64,000 bases of DNA from Dysidea avara (GCF_963678975.1 NC_089275.1:36804819-36868818); one strand, 5' to 3'. Counted from the stretch's first letter, positions 48,601-59,340 are shown. Numbers and translations: made by a program. The notes: generated from the sequence alone by a model not told the origin.

Positions 48601-49669
48601 GCAATTTGCTAAAGCAAGAAGTATGAGGTCTTGGACCAACAGTATACTATCTAAGCCTTTTGTAGGGATAACTGTCATGGTGTTTACCACATCTGCGAAA
48701 ATCGCAAAAGTTTTGTTGCCACAGATTTTTTGTCACTTACGGTATACTCAGTGTATAACCATGCAGATCAATTATATAAATATTTCACACTGTCACAAAT
48801 GATTCCCACTGGTATTACATTGTCACACTGCTGCAAAAGTCTGTATTCTGTGTCTATGTTCCTGTACAGTGGAACCTCAGTTATCCGGATCCCACTTATC
48901 CAGATTCTTGGCTAACCGAACTATGGAAATAACTGCTCAGATAGAGTAGTGACTGTTCTATTAGGGTAGTTGAATAATACTGATAATATTGTTGTTTAAG
49001 CTATTTTAAGGTTATTTATACAGTTTCAGAGATATCCATTTTTAGGCTTATGAACCACCCCTGGTCCCAAGGGGTTTGGATAACTGAGGTTCCATTGTAT
49101 ATAGAAATACAGGTGAAGACTGCTCTGGAATATCTAGAATGGACTGACCAGATAGTAGCAGTTGACTCGATGCTTTCTGGAGCCACTCTCCTCTCAATTG
49201 CCAGGACCTGACACTTTTATTCATCTCTTTCCTACATGCACTATACTGAATTATAAAACTGTTAAAGTTTGAGTAGTACAGTTGTACGCTAAAGCAATGT
49301 GAAGGTGTGAAAATGTTCTAATGGCAAGCTGTATATGATTGACTGGATACTTTAAACCATTATGTATTTTACATTGTAGAACTTTCCTTTCTTGACTTGA
49401 TACAGTAATTTAAGACATTTTTTAAGTTTGCTTTTACAAATCAAAATTTATCATGCTTCTTGTTGGTAGCTTGTAGCTATGAAGGGATATGTAAACAAAA
49501 TCAGTGCTATTATTATGTAAAAATTAAAAACAGCGATATAATTATATGTGTTACCTCTACAGTACATTTTAATATTACACAGGATGGTATGGGTACGACA
49601 AGAGAAGTAATTGCAACAGAAATAGAAAGGCAGGCTTTACAGAATTATTCTAATCCGCCATTGCAGAAG
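45644..49669 (+). CDS. Ulp1/SENP-type (C48) cysteine protease domain, 5' exons of a Ulp1-MULE gene
   Basis: Exons by GT-AG and phase: 45644-45742, 45838-45882, 46171-46233, 46283-46368, 46700-46778, 48151-48201, 48262-48306 and 49583-49669. The protein reads GYWVTDNVIGSYLKLAASRA, VLWYLNSGQHWTLMVIYP (catalytic His), MKYFDSL (catalytic Asp), IPMQLNGSDCGVFLMMYARC (catalytic Cys after Gln), then EPMTFEQDGMGTTREVIATE. This is the order of Ulp1/SENP deubiquitinase-like proteases, which cleave SUMO or related modifiers. The stretch between the second and third exons is shorter than in the family. A candidate extra exon near 46024 (ITEIFSSQYYDVVKA) has no donor in a fitting phase. The last exon joins in phase 0 to the transposase exon at 49722. 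The start could also be the in-frame ATG at 45692. Confidence 0.7.
46953..47275. mobile_element. hAT-like MITE inside an intron of the Ulp1-MULE gene
   Basis: Ends CAGTGGTGGCAGAAG and CACCGCCGCCACTG are imperfect inverted repeats, with a G-run next to the left end. No target duplication found. Confidence 0.5.
47455..48095. mobile_element. TGTGAC-family element inside an intron of the Ulp1-MULE gene
   Basis: Left TATGTGACTAGAGTTTCGAA pairs with right AAGATCTGGTCACATA. The arms continue through AAAACCGATCCAA and its complement. The body of about 640 bp has words in common with 62229-63348, and no gene. Confidence 0.7.
48529..48742. mobile_element. MITE with CCGTAAATGACAAAAG ends, TA flanks
   Basis: Left CCGTAAATGACAAAAG and right TTTTTTGTCACTTACGG are inverted repeats, flanked by TA on both sides. 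It lies within an intron of the Ulp1-MULE gene. Confidence 0.8.
48867..49097. mobile_element. Pogo/Tigger-type MITE, 231 bp, TA flanks
   Basis: Left CAGTGGAACCTCAGTTATCC and right GGATAACTGAGGTTCCATTG are inverted repeats with TA on both sides. A TGACTG motif (48949) lies inside. Same terminus group as 31876 and 3214. Confidence 0.85.
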
Positions 49670-49721
49670 GTACATGAGCCAATAAATCTTACATCAATAA
49701 ACTATATTTATTAATTCACAG

Positions 49722-52586
49722 TTGCAGTTGGATTCTTACCTTTCTGACACTTACCACCAGCCACTGCAGGACATGACATTGTCAGACAACACCAACAAAA
49801 TGACCCCAGTGTTGCCATCAACAACATTGTTGAATAGTAGTAGATGTGAAGATGCCACAGACAAACAAGTCAAAGCGGTCACATCTTCTGACAAAGAAAA
49901 TGAACCATATCAAACAGATAGTTCCATCAAAGCAATGTGCTGGGATATGCTTGATTCATCTTTACAAACTGTTTTACCAAACGAAGAGGGTGTAACATAT
50001 GTAGTAACAGAATTTAATGATTTGTCGACATCAAACTTCCCTGGGGCACCTGATCATGCCTTTGAAGCAACTGTTAGAATAAATGTAAAGACCAAGGATG
50101 CTGCTGAAGAATGGCTGCAAAAAATGATGGAACATAGTAAGTGCACATATAGACATACTCGAGGAAGAGCTCCTGGCCTAAAACGAGTACTGTACAAGGT
50201 AGATATGCACTGTCAGCATCACAAGAAGCAGCTGACACCGAAACAACAGGACAAAGCAACCATGGCACACGCCAAACCAGTAAGGAAAACATTTTTACAT
50301 GAAACGCGAAACAAGAAGCGCAACTGCCCTTCTAGTTTAAAACTGACTGTTATGGTCCCCCCTAAACATTCAAACCCCAAGAAAAAGCATCTGGAACCGT
50401 TTCTGTGTACACATCCTACTGTATTAAAAATTTCTTTCAATCACAACCACCTAATAAAATCTGCTCATGTTTTGTCTTTTCGCCCTGTTTCTGACGAAAC
50501 AAAGCAAAAGATCTTTGAATATTTCCAGAAAGGTCACACTGCTTCGTCAGCATATCACTGGCATGAAACTAAACTATTTTTAGACAGTAATGAAGACCAA
50601 ATGTCAATAGTGGATAGGGCAGCAAACCCCAACAAATCAGATTTTAGCCGTCTTTATGAGGAATGGAGAACATCTGAACTTGGGAGTGACAATGGGAAAC
50701 CAATGTTTGACCAACTTCAGGCAGAGATTGATGCCTACAATGCTGCAATGGGTAGTAAAGGTGGGAATGTCATCTTGCAGAGATTTGTGGGAACGGTTGA
50801 TGTAGACCATACATCAGATTCTGACAGTGAAGAATGTCCTAAAAAGAAGCGACTTAAATCTAATGAAAGGGAAGTACCAATGGTAGTGGCTATATGCACA
50901 CCACTAATGAGCAGAGTGCATCAGTTTGTACAACAATCTGGAGAGATGGTGTTCTGTGACAGCACATCAACTCTAGATCGTTTTAACACATCCCTGTTTG
51001 TCTTGTCAATGTCGAACGCATGTGGTGGCCTACCACTGGGAGTAATCATTACTTCTGATGAACAAGAGGAGACAGTAACCCAAGGCTTGAAGCTACTACA
51101 GCAGGTGATACCTGAAGAGGCTTTCTACAAGCGTGGAGGAAGAGAGGGCCCCACCATTTTTATGACAGATGACAGCAGCGCAGAACGTAATGCTCTACAT
51201 GAAGTCTGGCCACATGCACGGTTGCTATTATGTGCATTCCACTTCCTTCAATGTAAGTGGACTTGGCTTCACAAGGGTGCCAATCAAATAGCTAATCAAG
51301 ATCGTCAGATTTTGATGAGCAAAACTAAACAGCTGGTGTATGCTACGTCTGAGCTTATGCTTGAGCAATTGTACAAACAATTCAAAATTTGTGAAATAGT
51401 TAAAAAATATCCGAACTATCTGAAGTTTATTGAGTCTCAGTGGAGTCGTAGAAAAGAATGGGCTATTTGCTACCATACACACCTCATGACTAGAGGAAAT
51501 CAAACCAATAATTATGCTGAAGCCGGAATACAGATTGTCAAAGAGCTAGTATTTCATCGCATAAAAGCGTACAACATTGTCCAGATATTTAGTTTTATAA
51601 CAGAATGTCTTGAATTGTATTACACAAGAAAGCTGTTAAGCTTTGCCCACAATAGAGTTGATCGGTATATTTCATTGAAATACCAAGGTATGAAGAGTGC
51701 AGGGATAGGTACTGATGACATACAAAAACTGGATAAAGCAAATACCTTTTTAGTTAACAGTCAAACGGAGCGAGGTGTAAAATACTTAGTAGATATGAAT
51801 TTGGGTGTATGCAGTTGCAGAGGTGGGCAGGATGGTTCACCATGCTCACACCAGGCTGCAGTAGCAAAATTGTTTGGTATTTACAGTGTGAACTGTGTGT
51901 CTACCATTTCTTTGACTGCCAGACGGCAATTAGCTTTTATTGCTCTTGGTAGTAATGCTATGCAGGACAATGACTTTTACGCTTCGCTTCACCAACAGCA
52001 AGAAGACGAGACAATAACATGTAATGATGGAAAAGATGGAGAAGATTTGACGCTACTGAAAGCTTTAACAGCAGCAGACGATTATGTAACAGCAAGTGAA
52101 CAGGTTAATGAGGATAATGGTGCAAGCGGTAATGAGGATAATGATGATGTCCTCCAACAATTTCAAGAATTCTTTGAAGATATGAAAGAAAGAATTAAGG
52201 ACACTCCCATAGTCGCTGAAGGCACGAGAACTTTCTTGAGAAGGTACAAAGTACTAACAAAACCAGGCACATTTGTTAATGCCCGATTGTCAAGTGCCCT
52301 CTACCGTTTTGGGTGGGTGTTTGGTGGGACTATTTCAAGAAAAGACCACAGTGGTCGATTTCGTAGAGGTAGGAGAATACCTGTGAACCCCAAAGCTGCG
52401 GGACGTCGCCGAGGAACTACTTCAAAGGGGAAAGCAGTAGTATTGCAAGGAAGGCCTAAAGGCATGAAGTTAGCTACATTTCCTAAATCCAGCGCAAGCC
52501 TTACAATCAAGAAAAGACCAGCAAAACGACAACATTCCTTAAGCAAAAATGTACAAACAGGTGTACAAAATGCTGGAAGATGGTAA
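49722..52586 (+). CDS. Mutator-like (MULE) transposase with zinc cluster and SWIM finger, 3' exon of the Ulp1-MULE gene
   Basis: A single open exon of 954 codons entered after TTCACAG in phase 0. Residues about 100-260 form a DNA-binding zinc cluster with candidate ligands C164, C202 and H241/H243 (FNHNH), as in FLYWCH/FAR1/WRKY-GCM1-type domains. Residues about 385-620 are a MULE transposase. Likely catalytic residues are D413 (MVFCDSTSTLDRF), D483 or D484 (IFMTDDSSAERNAL, then CAFHFLQCKW) and E600 (NNYAEAG). A SWIM finger CSCRGGQDGSPCSH spans residues 697-710. The C-terminus is acidic, then strongly basic (GRFRRGRRIP and KKRPAKRQ), suggesting nuclear localisation. There are no internal stops and the key residues are present. 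It could be an active element or a domesticated gene. AATAAA near 52967 may end the transcript. Confidence 0.88.
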   Translation: MQLDSYLSDTYHQPLQDMTLSDNTNKMTPVLPSTTLLNSSRCEDATDKQVKAVTSSDKENEPYQTDSSIKAMCWDMLDSSLQTVLPNEEGVTYVVTEFNDLSTSNFPGAPDHAFEATVRINVKTKDAAEEWLQKMMEHSKCTYRHTRGRAPGLKRVLYKVDMHCQHHKKQLTPKQQDKATMAHAKPVRKTFLHETRNKKRNCPSSLKLTVMVPPKHSNPKKKHLEPFLCTHPTVLKISFNHNHLIKSAHVLSFRPVSDETKQKIFEYFQKGHTASSAYHWHETKLFLDSNEDQMSIVDRAANPNKSDFSRLYEEWRTSELGSDNGKPMFDQLQAEIDAYNAAMGSKGGNVILQRFVGTVDVDHTSDSDSEECPKKKRLKSNEREVPMVVAICTPLMSRVHQFVQQSGEMVFCDSTSTLDRFNTSLFVLSMSNACGGLPLGVIITSDEQEETVTQGLKLLQQVIPEEAFYKRGGREGPTIFMTDDSSAERNALHEVWPHARLLLCAFHFLQCKWTWLHKGANQIANQDRQILMSKTKQLVYATSELMLEQLYKQFKICEIVKKYPNYLKFIESQWSRRKEWAICYHTHLMTRGNQTNNYAEAGIQIVKELVFHRIKAYNIVQIFSFITECLELYYTRKLLSFAHNRVDRYISLKYQGMKSAGIGTDDIQKLDKANTFLVNSQTERGVKYLVDMNLGVCSCRGGQDGSPCSHQAAVAKLFGIYSVNCVSTISLTARRQLAFIALGSNAMQDNDFYASLHQQQEDETITCNDGKDGEDLTLLKALTAADDYVTASEQVNEDNGASGNEDNDDVLQQFQEFFEDMKERIKDTPIVAEGTRTFLRRYKVLTKPGTFVNARLSSALYRFGWVFGGTISRKDHSGRFRRGRRIPVNPKAAGRRRGTTSKGKAVVLQGRPKGMKLATFPKSSASLTIKKRPAKRQHSLSKNVQTGVQNAGRW

Positions 52587-55384
52587 TTAGCTGTCGGCTG
52601 CTATGAACTTGCATGTTGAGTTTGCTTGCAATTTTTACGTCATACAGTGTACACAACAGACATGCAATTTACATTTTTGTTCTGTATAATTATTACATTA
52701 CAACTGATAGTAATTCCATTGTATTTAAGTTCTCACAAACTTGCAGTATGTATCTTTACTATTTTGCCTTCCAGAGTTTGCTTATATATATATTATGTTC
52801 AGCCACATATCCTAACATACGTAATCAAGAGTAAATTACTTGCTTTAATGTTAAAAGTACAAGGGAAAACTATGAAAACCTATAGCTATTTCAGATTATT
52901 TCCAAAGTTCCAATCATAATTCCTAAAGTAATTGACTTATTAGCTTGAAAATTTAATAGCAGCTAATAAAACTAATAACAGCTAATAAAACTATCACCTG
53001 AACATGTCAGCCTGATACATACCATTCATTACAAACAATTAGGTACAGTGATATTCAGCAGATAGAAGCCATCAGTTCGTATTATCACAAATCAACACCT
53101 TTGCTGACAATGAAAGAATTAAGGTGGACAAAGGTAACTCCATGATGCATACTGCAGTATGCCATAAGGCATAGGGCTGAAGCAACATCTAGCATACTAA
53201 AATTGCCATATAAAAACAGTATCATTAGGGTCTGGTAGCCTTAGTTGTTATTGAGTTACACTTTCCTGAAGTCATCCAGCAGGCAGTTTGTCAGCCATTA
53301 TAAATAATATGCACTAACAGTAAGTTTCAAATTTATTGAAAGCATTTCAGGTTGTACTGAAAGGCGCCTTTAGGCTTGATTATACCAATGCTGTCAAGGT
53401 GCTATGAAGGAACAGCTAGATAGGGATGTATCGTGAGGCTGGGTTTCTGGTCAGTGACAAAGTGCAAACCTTCATGAACCTTTGTACAGTATGGTAATAT
53501 AACCAATGTACAGTAACATGACAACCAATTGCAATAATTATTAATGGTGGTACAGTGTGTGTTTCAAAGGTACGAGTGCATGTATGCACAATCAATACTT
53601 ATGACTAGTCATAAACCCAGCTTGTTCAGGGTTTCATAGTTGAATTGGGATTTAGTCTCACGTTCATGCATGCACAGAGGTGTATCCAGGATTTTTATAA
53701 TGGGGTTTCTTAACTTACAATCAGTTATAACAATATTCTAATAAAAGCACAATTGAATTATTTTTGATAGTGAGACTTACAGTAAAAGTCTTAAGGATTA
53801 TATTGTATTTGTACTCTCTAGCTAGATAGTATTAATAATTTTATTAATTGCACACTTACTAAGGCAAGTTATTTTATAAATTGATCTATTGTCAAAGAGA
53901 ACCCCCCCTCATGCATCCTTGACGGATACCATTTGGTGAGGTGTAGTAAGCAATATCCTATCCAACAAATGGATAGAACATCTAATACCAAAAAATGATA
54001 CAGTTTTTCATAGCGGATCTATAGTTTTATATTTTAGAAATGAATGTTATAGTTACCAGTTTTATACAAGGTGCTTCAGATAGATTATTGTTGTACTGCA
54101 CAGTAAGGAGATTTCACTTACACACGTTAGATTCTAATATTCAAGTCATAAAATAATTGTTCAGTAGAGCCCACTAAGCTAACAATTTCATTAGTAACTG
54201 ATTGGTGCAACACAATTTTAGTGGCATTAATGGCTGACAATACTGTGCATTACTGCAGCAACAGCAAGGTAGTCACAATGTAAGAAACGTTTAATAATAT
54301 TTGCAAGTTTTATTTAATTGTGGTATTGATCTGATACCAATACATATACAGCATAAATTACAGCCAACTCATATCAAAACTATTGTACGCGTTTTGTCAA
54401 ATTTGTTCTTTATAAATTTATTTTGTTATATTTTCCTAGGCCAGATTGACTAGCTTTGCTTACCACCCTCAGCACCAAAGAGGAGAGGTGCTGAACAACT
54501 GCAAAAAAGGACTTCAAACTGTCCCTAGGACCAGCAAAGTGGCCCATTTTCGGAATGCATGGGCGCATGCGAAAATATGTTTATGAAGTACTATTGAAAT
54601 TTATCTGCCTATGTAATATAAAATGCATTACAATCAAATGTCTGACCAGTGCCGGAGACCTCAGCTGAATGGCAGCAGTACCAAAAAGTAGCACTTTGGA
54701 AAGTCTGAATTTCATGTCCCCATTAAAATATACAGAGATATTAATACAAATGCTTGACTCACAAAGCATGGCAAATTTTAGCGCTATGGAGGTAAATCTC
54801 ACACCAAACAGCTGGTAGAGTACTCCAAATAATGCTATCCGTGATTATGGGGGTTTCCCCAAGTGTGATTCAAAATTGTCACAATTTTAGAGTAGTGCGC
54901 AACCGTCAATAAAATGTATGGCAGTAATTTCCGATCATTTGGACTTTGACGTACTAAGCAAGTTCTATCCGGTGTAATTGTGACTAAAGTGTATTGAACA
55001 AAAGAAAGCTAAAGGTTAGGTGATGATATTTTCGTCCGTGATAGATGGAAACTAATTTGGAAGGAGTTTTGAGAAGTTGTGTGTTTAAAATCTGTGTTTT
55101 GTGTACAAAATGTGCTAATACGCGTATTTTAATTTTTGGGGGGAAATTTGTAAATTATACAAGTTTTAATATACTATCAAGAGTTAATCCTCTCCCTATT
55201 ATTAACTCTTGGGACTATCATCAACTATATAAGGTCTTCAGCCTTAGTGTTTACACAAAGGAGATTGGTCACACCGACACAGTACAAACAACACCCCCAG
55301 ATCCCAAAGCGGAAAATTTTTACCCTATGCAACACCGCACTGATAGCTACCATGTATTCTAATGCACTAATCTTACATCCATAC
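52587..55384. other. Stretch after the transposase, no recognised gene
   Basis: Probable 3' UTR (AATAAA at about 52967 and 52985). A hAT-like remnant lies at 53674-53930 (CAGAGGTGTATCCAGG left end). The frames at 54581-54802 (minus) and 55045-55362 (plus) are open but unrecognised. Confidence 0.4.
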
Positions 55385-55561
55385 CAGAGTCTCACATTCA
55401 ATTAACAACATGGCTTCTGCAGGTTCAACACATCTAACGGCAGCTTTGCCCGCCTTTCTGAAAGGCCAGCCTCGATTTGGATGGAAAACACGCACACTTC
55501 GCAGGACCAGTACATGGCCTTGTCCATCAAAACACACGGCACTTACAGTATTGTTAATCAA
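55385..55561 (-). CDS. Exon resembling the N-terminal region of TSEN54
   Basis: The minus-strand frame reads VSAVCFDGQGHVLVLRSVRV, then NRGWPFRKAGKAAVRC and VEPAEAMLLIECETL, ending at a possible donor CTG|GTATGG. The last part resembles the PEEALYLLECG motif of the tRNA-splicing endonuclease subunit Sen54/TSEN54. The preceding hydrophobic and aromatic residues also fit that domain. No other TSEN54 exon was found downstream on this strand, so it may be a stray or captured exon rather than a working gene. Recognition is from memory of the family motif only. Confidence 0.4.
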
Positions 55562-55639
55562 TCAATGTTGGCATCGACACATCGACTACTGCTTATGTTG
55601 TCTCGGCGTATTGCACATTCCGTATTCTTTGAGTGAGGG

Positions 55640-55730
55640 TCTCGTGGTTGTATACGCATGCGTTGTTGCAGGATAAAAAATGGCTAAGTAAAAGTTGGCC
55701 CCCAAAAAAAATTCGCCGGGAACGGACCGT
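55640..55730. repeat. Inverted-repeat partner R (candidate TIR)
   Basis: Reverse complement of 45550-45640 over about 80 bp, with words CGCATGCG, GCTAAG, AAAGTTGGCCC, and an A-run before TTCGCC. Identity is imperfect. No matching target duplication was seen outside the two copies. Confidence 0.5.
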
Positions 55731-55795
55731 CGGACCGGAAGTTCCTGTTTAGCAAGCCAAGTGTTTAATACGTTCAAGTTTATTTTATGGACCAG
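55727..55795. repeat. Inverted repeat partner of 58806-58873
   Basis: GACCGGAAGTTCCTGTTTAG, CAAGCC, GTGTTTA and TTTTATGGACCAGAC recur as the reverse complement at 58806-58873, about 3 kb away. This may be the ends of a decayed 3.1-kb element. Confidence 0.5.
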
Positions 55796-55885
55796 ACTAA
55801 AAATAGTCTGTGTGCCAACCCACGAGCATTTTGCCAGCTCTGTCGTGCCCGGATGATTGTAGCTTCGCATTGGTCTGGTCACTCC

Positions 55886-57040
55886 CCAGCGTACTGGGCG
55901 TACGCGTATATCTAGCTAGCTATAGACCTGCAAAGCCATTTTAACTACAGTAACTGTAGTTTACAGTAAATAGCAACCTCAATAACAACTATTCACGGAT
56001 GAAGCTTGCTCGTTTATATCAGAGACGACGATTATCTTAGCAATCTTGCTAGCTAATGCTTTTAGCTACCTGGCAGCACAGCAAACGTTTAGCTATATAG
56101 TGTCGAGCATGCTGTTCAAGTGATAGAACAAATCAAATGATTGCAAATAGTGGTCACTCAACAATATATCAGTCTGTACATGTAGCTAGCAGCTTGAAAG
56201 CTTGTCATACAACCAAATAATCAAGCATGTGTATAGATAATGATTTGAAGCACAGCCTGAATTTGTAAGCAATACTGCATGACCAAGGAAAATATCTGTT
56301 CGAAGCATCTTTGTTGCCAAAGTAGCTACCACCGAAGCCTGAGGGTACCACTTTTCATTAGATCACTGATATCTGGTTGTCTTGGAATGTAGAATCACAC
56401 TGTTTTGCTGTCAGACTTTAAATGCCCTCTTCTTATAGAAGTTTCCTTTACTATAGGAAACATTGAAAATTATAGTGCTGTATGATCTTGAAGACATTTC
56501 AATAAATTCCCACAGCTGGTCATAAAGTAAAGATCCAAGTTGTCAACCGGCCAAGGCACAAAGCAATGGATAAGACTAAAGTAGATGTATTTTTATATGA
56601 CTGCCGGTTTGATTTTATTTAGAGGTATTTGAGATTGGTTTTCATAAGACTTTGTCTTCCTTGTACCAATTAACAAATAATAATAATATGCTAATAATTT
56701 ATATGCCACAGTCATCAAGATTCTCGTGTATGCATGCACGTCTACAAAATTTAGAATATGCATGGACTCTCTGTCTGCCGCAAACAAGCCATTTGAGCTC
56801 AAACATGATAGTTAGCTACATGCTATATAACATAAACGTATGTAATTCCTGGCCAGTGATGTCTAGATCTGTCACCATCATGTAGCTTGAATATAATTAT
56901 CACTGACTGCTGAGTATGTATAGAGTCCATTAAAAGCATTTTGGCAGATTGCACAGGGTAAACTGGCTGACATTGATAATACTGCAATTTGTCCATGCTC
57001 CTGTGGTGATCACTGCATGCTTTATCAGAAACCCTGAGTA
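55886..57040. other. Non-coding stretch, nothing recognised
   Basis: No supported gene; no clear repeat pair seen apart from TAGCTA-rich simple sequence. Confidence 0.35.
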
Positions 57041-57042
57041 TA

Positions 57043-57430
57043 GTGACTTGTATAATAATGCACATACATTATTATTATTATTAATTGTAATTACACCCAA
57101 TCATGAGTGCCCCATTGTCATTTAAAGTTTGCTTGTTAGATGGGGACATGATATGGAGGAAACATCAAAACCATTTAAGACAACATCAAGAAGCCACTGT
57201 CACTGAGCCATTTGGATCATCTGGGGAAGACCCAATAACAGAGACTGTTCCCTCCCTTCTGCCACGTCGTAACCCAAGACGTAATTGTACCAAACCTATA
57301 AAGGTTTCAGAATTATTTACTATTTAATTATAATTGCTCCATCAATTAAAGGAGGAGGAGGAGATGTAGCTAATGACTTGTAATAATGCATGCACATTGT
57401 TAGTTGTAATTACACCAAATCACATGCACG
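57043..57430 (+). mobile_element. Remnant of a Ty3/gypsy-type LTR retrotransposon
   Basis: The frame 57103-57327 reads LSFKVCLLDGDMIWRKHQNH, continues LRQHQ, and ends RRNPRRNCTKPIKVSELFTI. This is the usual C-terminal end of gypsy-type pol (chromatin-proximal integrase tail: DG..WRRH..HLR, then PRR...). After the stop comes a purine tract AAAGGAGGAGGAGGAG, then TGTAGCTAATGACTTG, a plausible LTR start. A similar sequence (GTGACTTGTATAATAATGCA ... TAATTGTAATTACACCCAAT) lies upstream at 57043-57103. The remnant may therefore be a collapsed element retaining bits of both LTRs. Confidence 0.55.
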
Positions 57431-58330
57431 TTGATGTAATACAACTTAGTTTCAGTTTCATAAAAATTGCTTTAGTTTCATGCTGTTGTGTCTCGTTCGA
57501 AGTGGGGATGTACCTGTGTGTTTTTTGTAACCATTGTGTGATTTGAATTTTTTTGAGTGATCATAACACCCTGATCTATAAGTTTCATGTGGAAACTAAA
57601 CTGCTACATGTACACTGTGGTACTGCGCATGAATCAGACTTGGGTAATATTTAACAAGTCAAGCATTTAAAAGACTTGCACACATGTCCTTTCTATCTGG
57701 TGTCACACATGCACATTGTGAACCTTCTTGAGCTCTGCCAGAAAGTTCTTTTGTTCCATTTTGATAGCAGTATGCAATGCCACATGATCAGATTTCCAGT
57801 CCTCTGTGTATAGTTATACAAACCAATATCACATGAAAATGTTACAGTATAGCTTACTGTGTAATATTACAGCAGTTTTTATAGTCTAGCATGCTATAGC
57901 TACATACGTAAAACACTATTGCAAGTATTATAAAAAAGGCCATAGCTATTATTTTTGACTGGCCAATTTTCCTTGATCTGTATCAGAAGAATAAGTGTTA
58001 ATTAATTTGATCAATGCTGAATCAGTCTGCTGTTGGTTACACACTGAAACAATGTTTTGGCTCAGCAATAGCTAACTAATACAGTATCCTATCCTGAAAA
58101 ATTTCTTGCTCAGACTGCTCAGCAGCTCAGTGATATACCTATAGCTATAGCTAGGCAACAACTAGCAACCGACTAGCAACAAATAGCTACAGTGGTAGTT
58201 TACTTCCATGGACTACACTCTTATAGGCTAAAAAATATGCCTACCCCGAGAACTGTGAAGTCACACATGGCCTTGCACATAGCTAATCTGCAATCTCTGT
58301 CTCTGAATCACCTGCACTGAAGCTTTAAAT
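57431..58330. other. Non-coding stretch, nothing recognised
   Basis: Possibly includes the rest of the LTR from 57365; its 3' border could not be placed. Confidence 0.35.
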
Positions 58331-58598
58331 TAACCATCTTACAACTTCGTGTACGGCTAAATCTTCACTCTTGTCCACAAACACCACAGCATATCGAAAT
58401 AGCTACTTCCCAAGAACTTCTCATTGATTGGAACTCATTATCGACCTCATCAATTGAAATGGCTGATAAGAAATTATTTCTAATTTGTAGCTAGCTAATT
58501 GCACATATGTTCTCCCCTTGTAAATCTCTCTCCCCCTTGCCCTGGGCATAATCAGTAAACACTGCCTGCCCAGTAATAATAATAAATAAATAAACTTC
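58330..58598 (+). pseudogene. LINE 3' end, frameshifted
   Basis: One frame reads TAYRNSYFPRTS and the next DWNSLSTSSIEMADKKLFL. Together they match the RNSFFPRT...WN.L tail of non-LTR reverse transcriptases. A one-base shift separates them. The 3' UTR ends (TAA)n(TAAA)n at 58575-58597. Confidence 0.65.
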
Positions 58599-58799
58599 GA
58601 AACAATGGCATACTACATTATGCTTAGATATAGCTACTGAGCACCACAGTCACCACTAACTCTGATGGGGCCCTAAAATCCGCGAAATCATCAGTTCTCA
58701 CAAGCTTTCAGCCTTTAGAGCCTTGCACACGGAATTCAAAAAGCACGCACGACCATGAAAGCATCGATCCATGTGCATGCATGCCTTAATTATACCTTT

Positions 58800-59340
58800 T
58801 CCGGTCTGGTCCGTAAAATAGACCTGCTAAACACCTAGCTTGCTAAGCAGGAACTTCCGGTCCGTAAAATAGACACCCCCTCTTTGCCTGTTTATTATAT
58901 TCCAGCCAAACTTGGTACCGCAATGCGCCTTTATACCCCCTTCTGTGTGCCAAATTTCAAGGCAATCGGATTAGGCGTTCGCGCTTTATAGCAGTTTTTG
59001 TAAGTGTGCGAAAATAGGAAGGAAAAAAACGAAGAAACTAAGCCAATTTTTGAAGTCGCATATCTCGGGAACGCTTGACGCGATTTCCCTCAAATTTGAA
59101 ATGTGGAGTACTGAAGTTGGAGGGCGTGTCCACAGCAAAATTCGTCTTATTTCATCAAGGCAATACGGAGCTACGGAGGTGCGAAAATTGTGTTTTCGTT
59201 CTTCCTGTCAATGTACTCACGGGTGTTGCGCGCCGGCTTCTTGGGCCGCACGACCTCGCGCACGACACAATACCGTGTGTCTTGATATATATACCACACC
59301 TGTGGATGAGATCAAAAACGCCGCGAAGTCAGTGATATAC
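58800..59340. repeat. GC-richer repeat-like block
   Basis: Starts with the inverted-repeat partner (58806-58873). It has two direct copies of GGTCCGTAAAATAGAC and then a relatively GC-rich 450-bp block. The two overlapping frames at 59050-59343 have no recognisable domain. Base composition is unlike the neighbours, suggesting a transposed sequence. Confidence 0.4.

Noticed and set aside
54581-55362. Open frames at 54581-54802 (minus) and 55045-55362 (plus)
   Set aside because: No recognisable domain, no splice context, and composition like the surrounding non-coding DNA.
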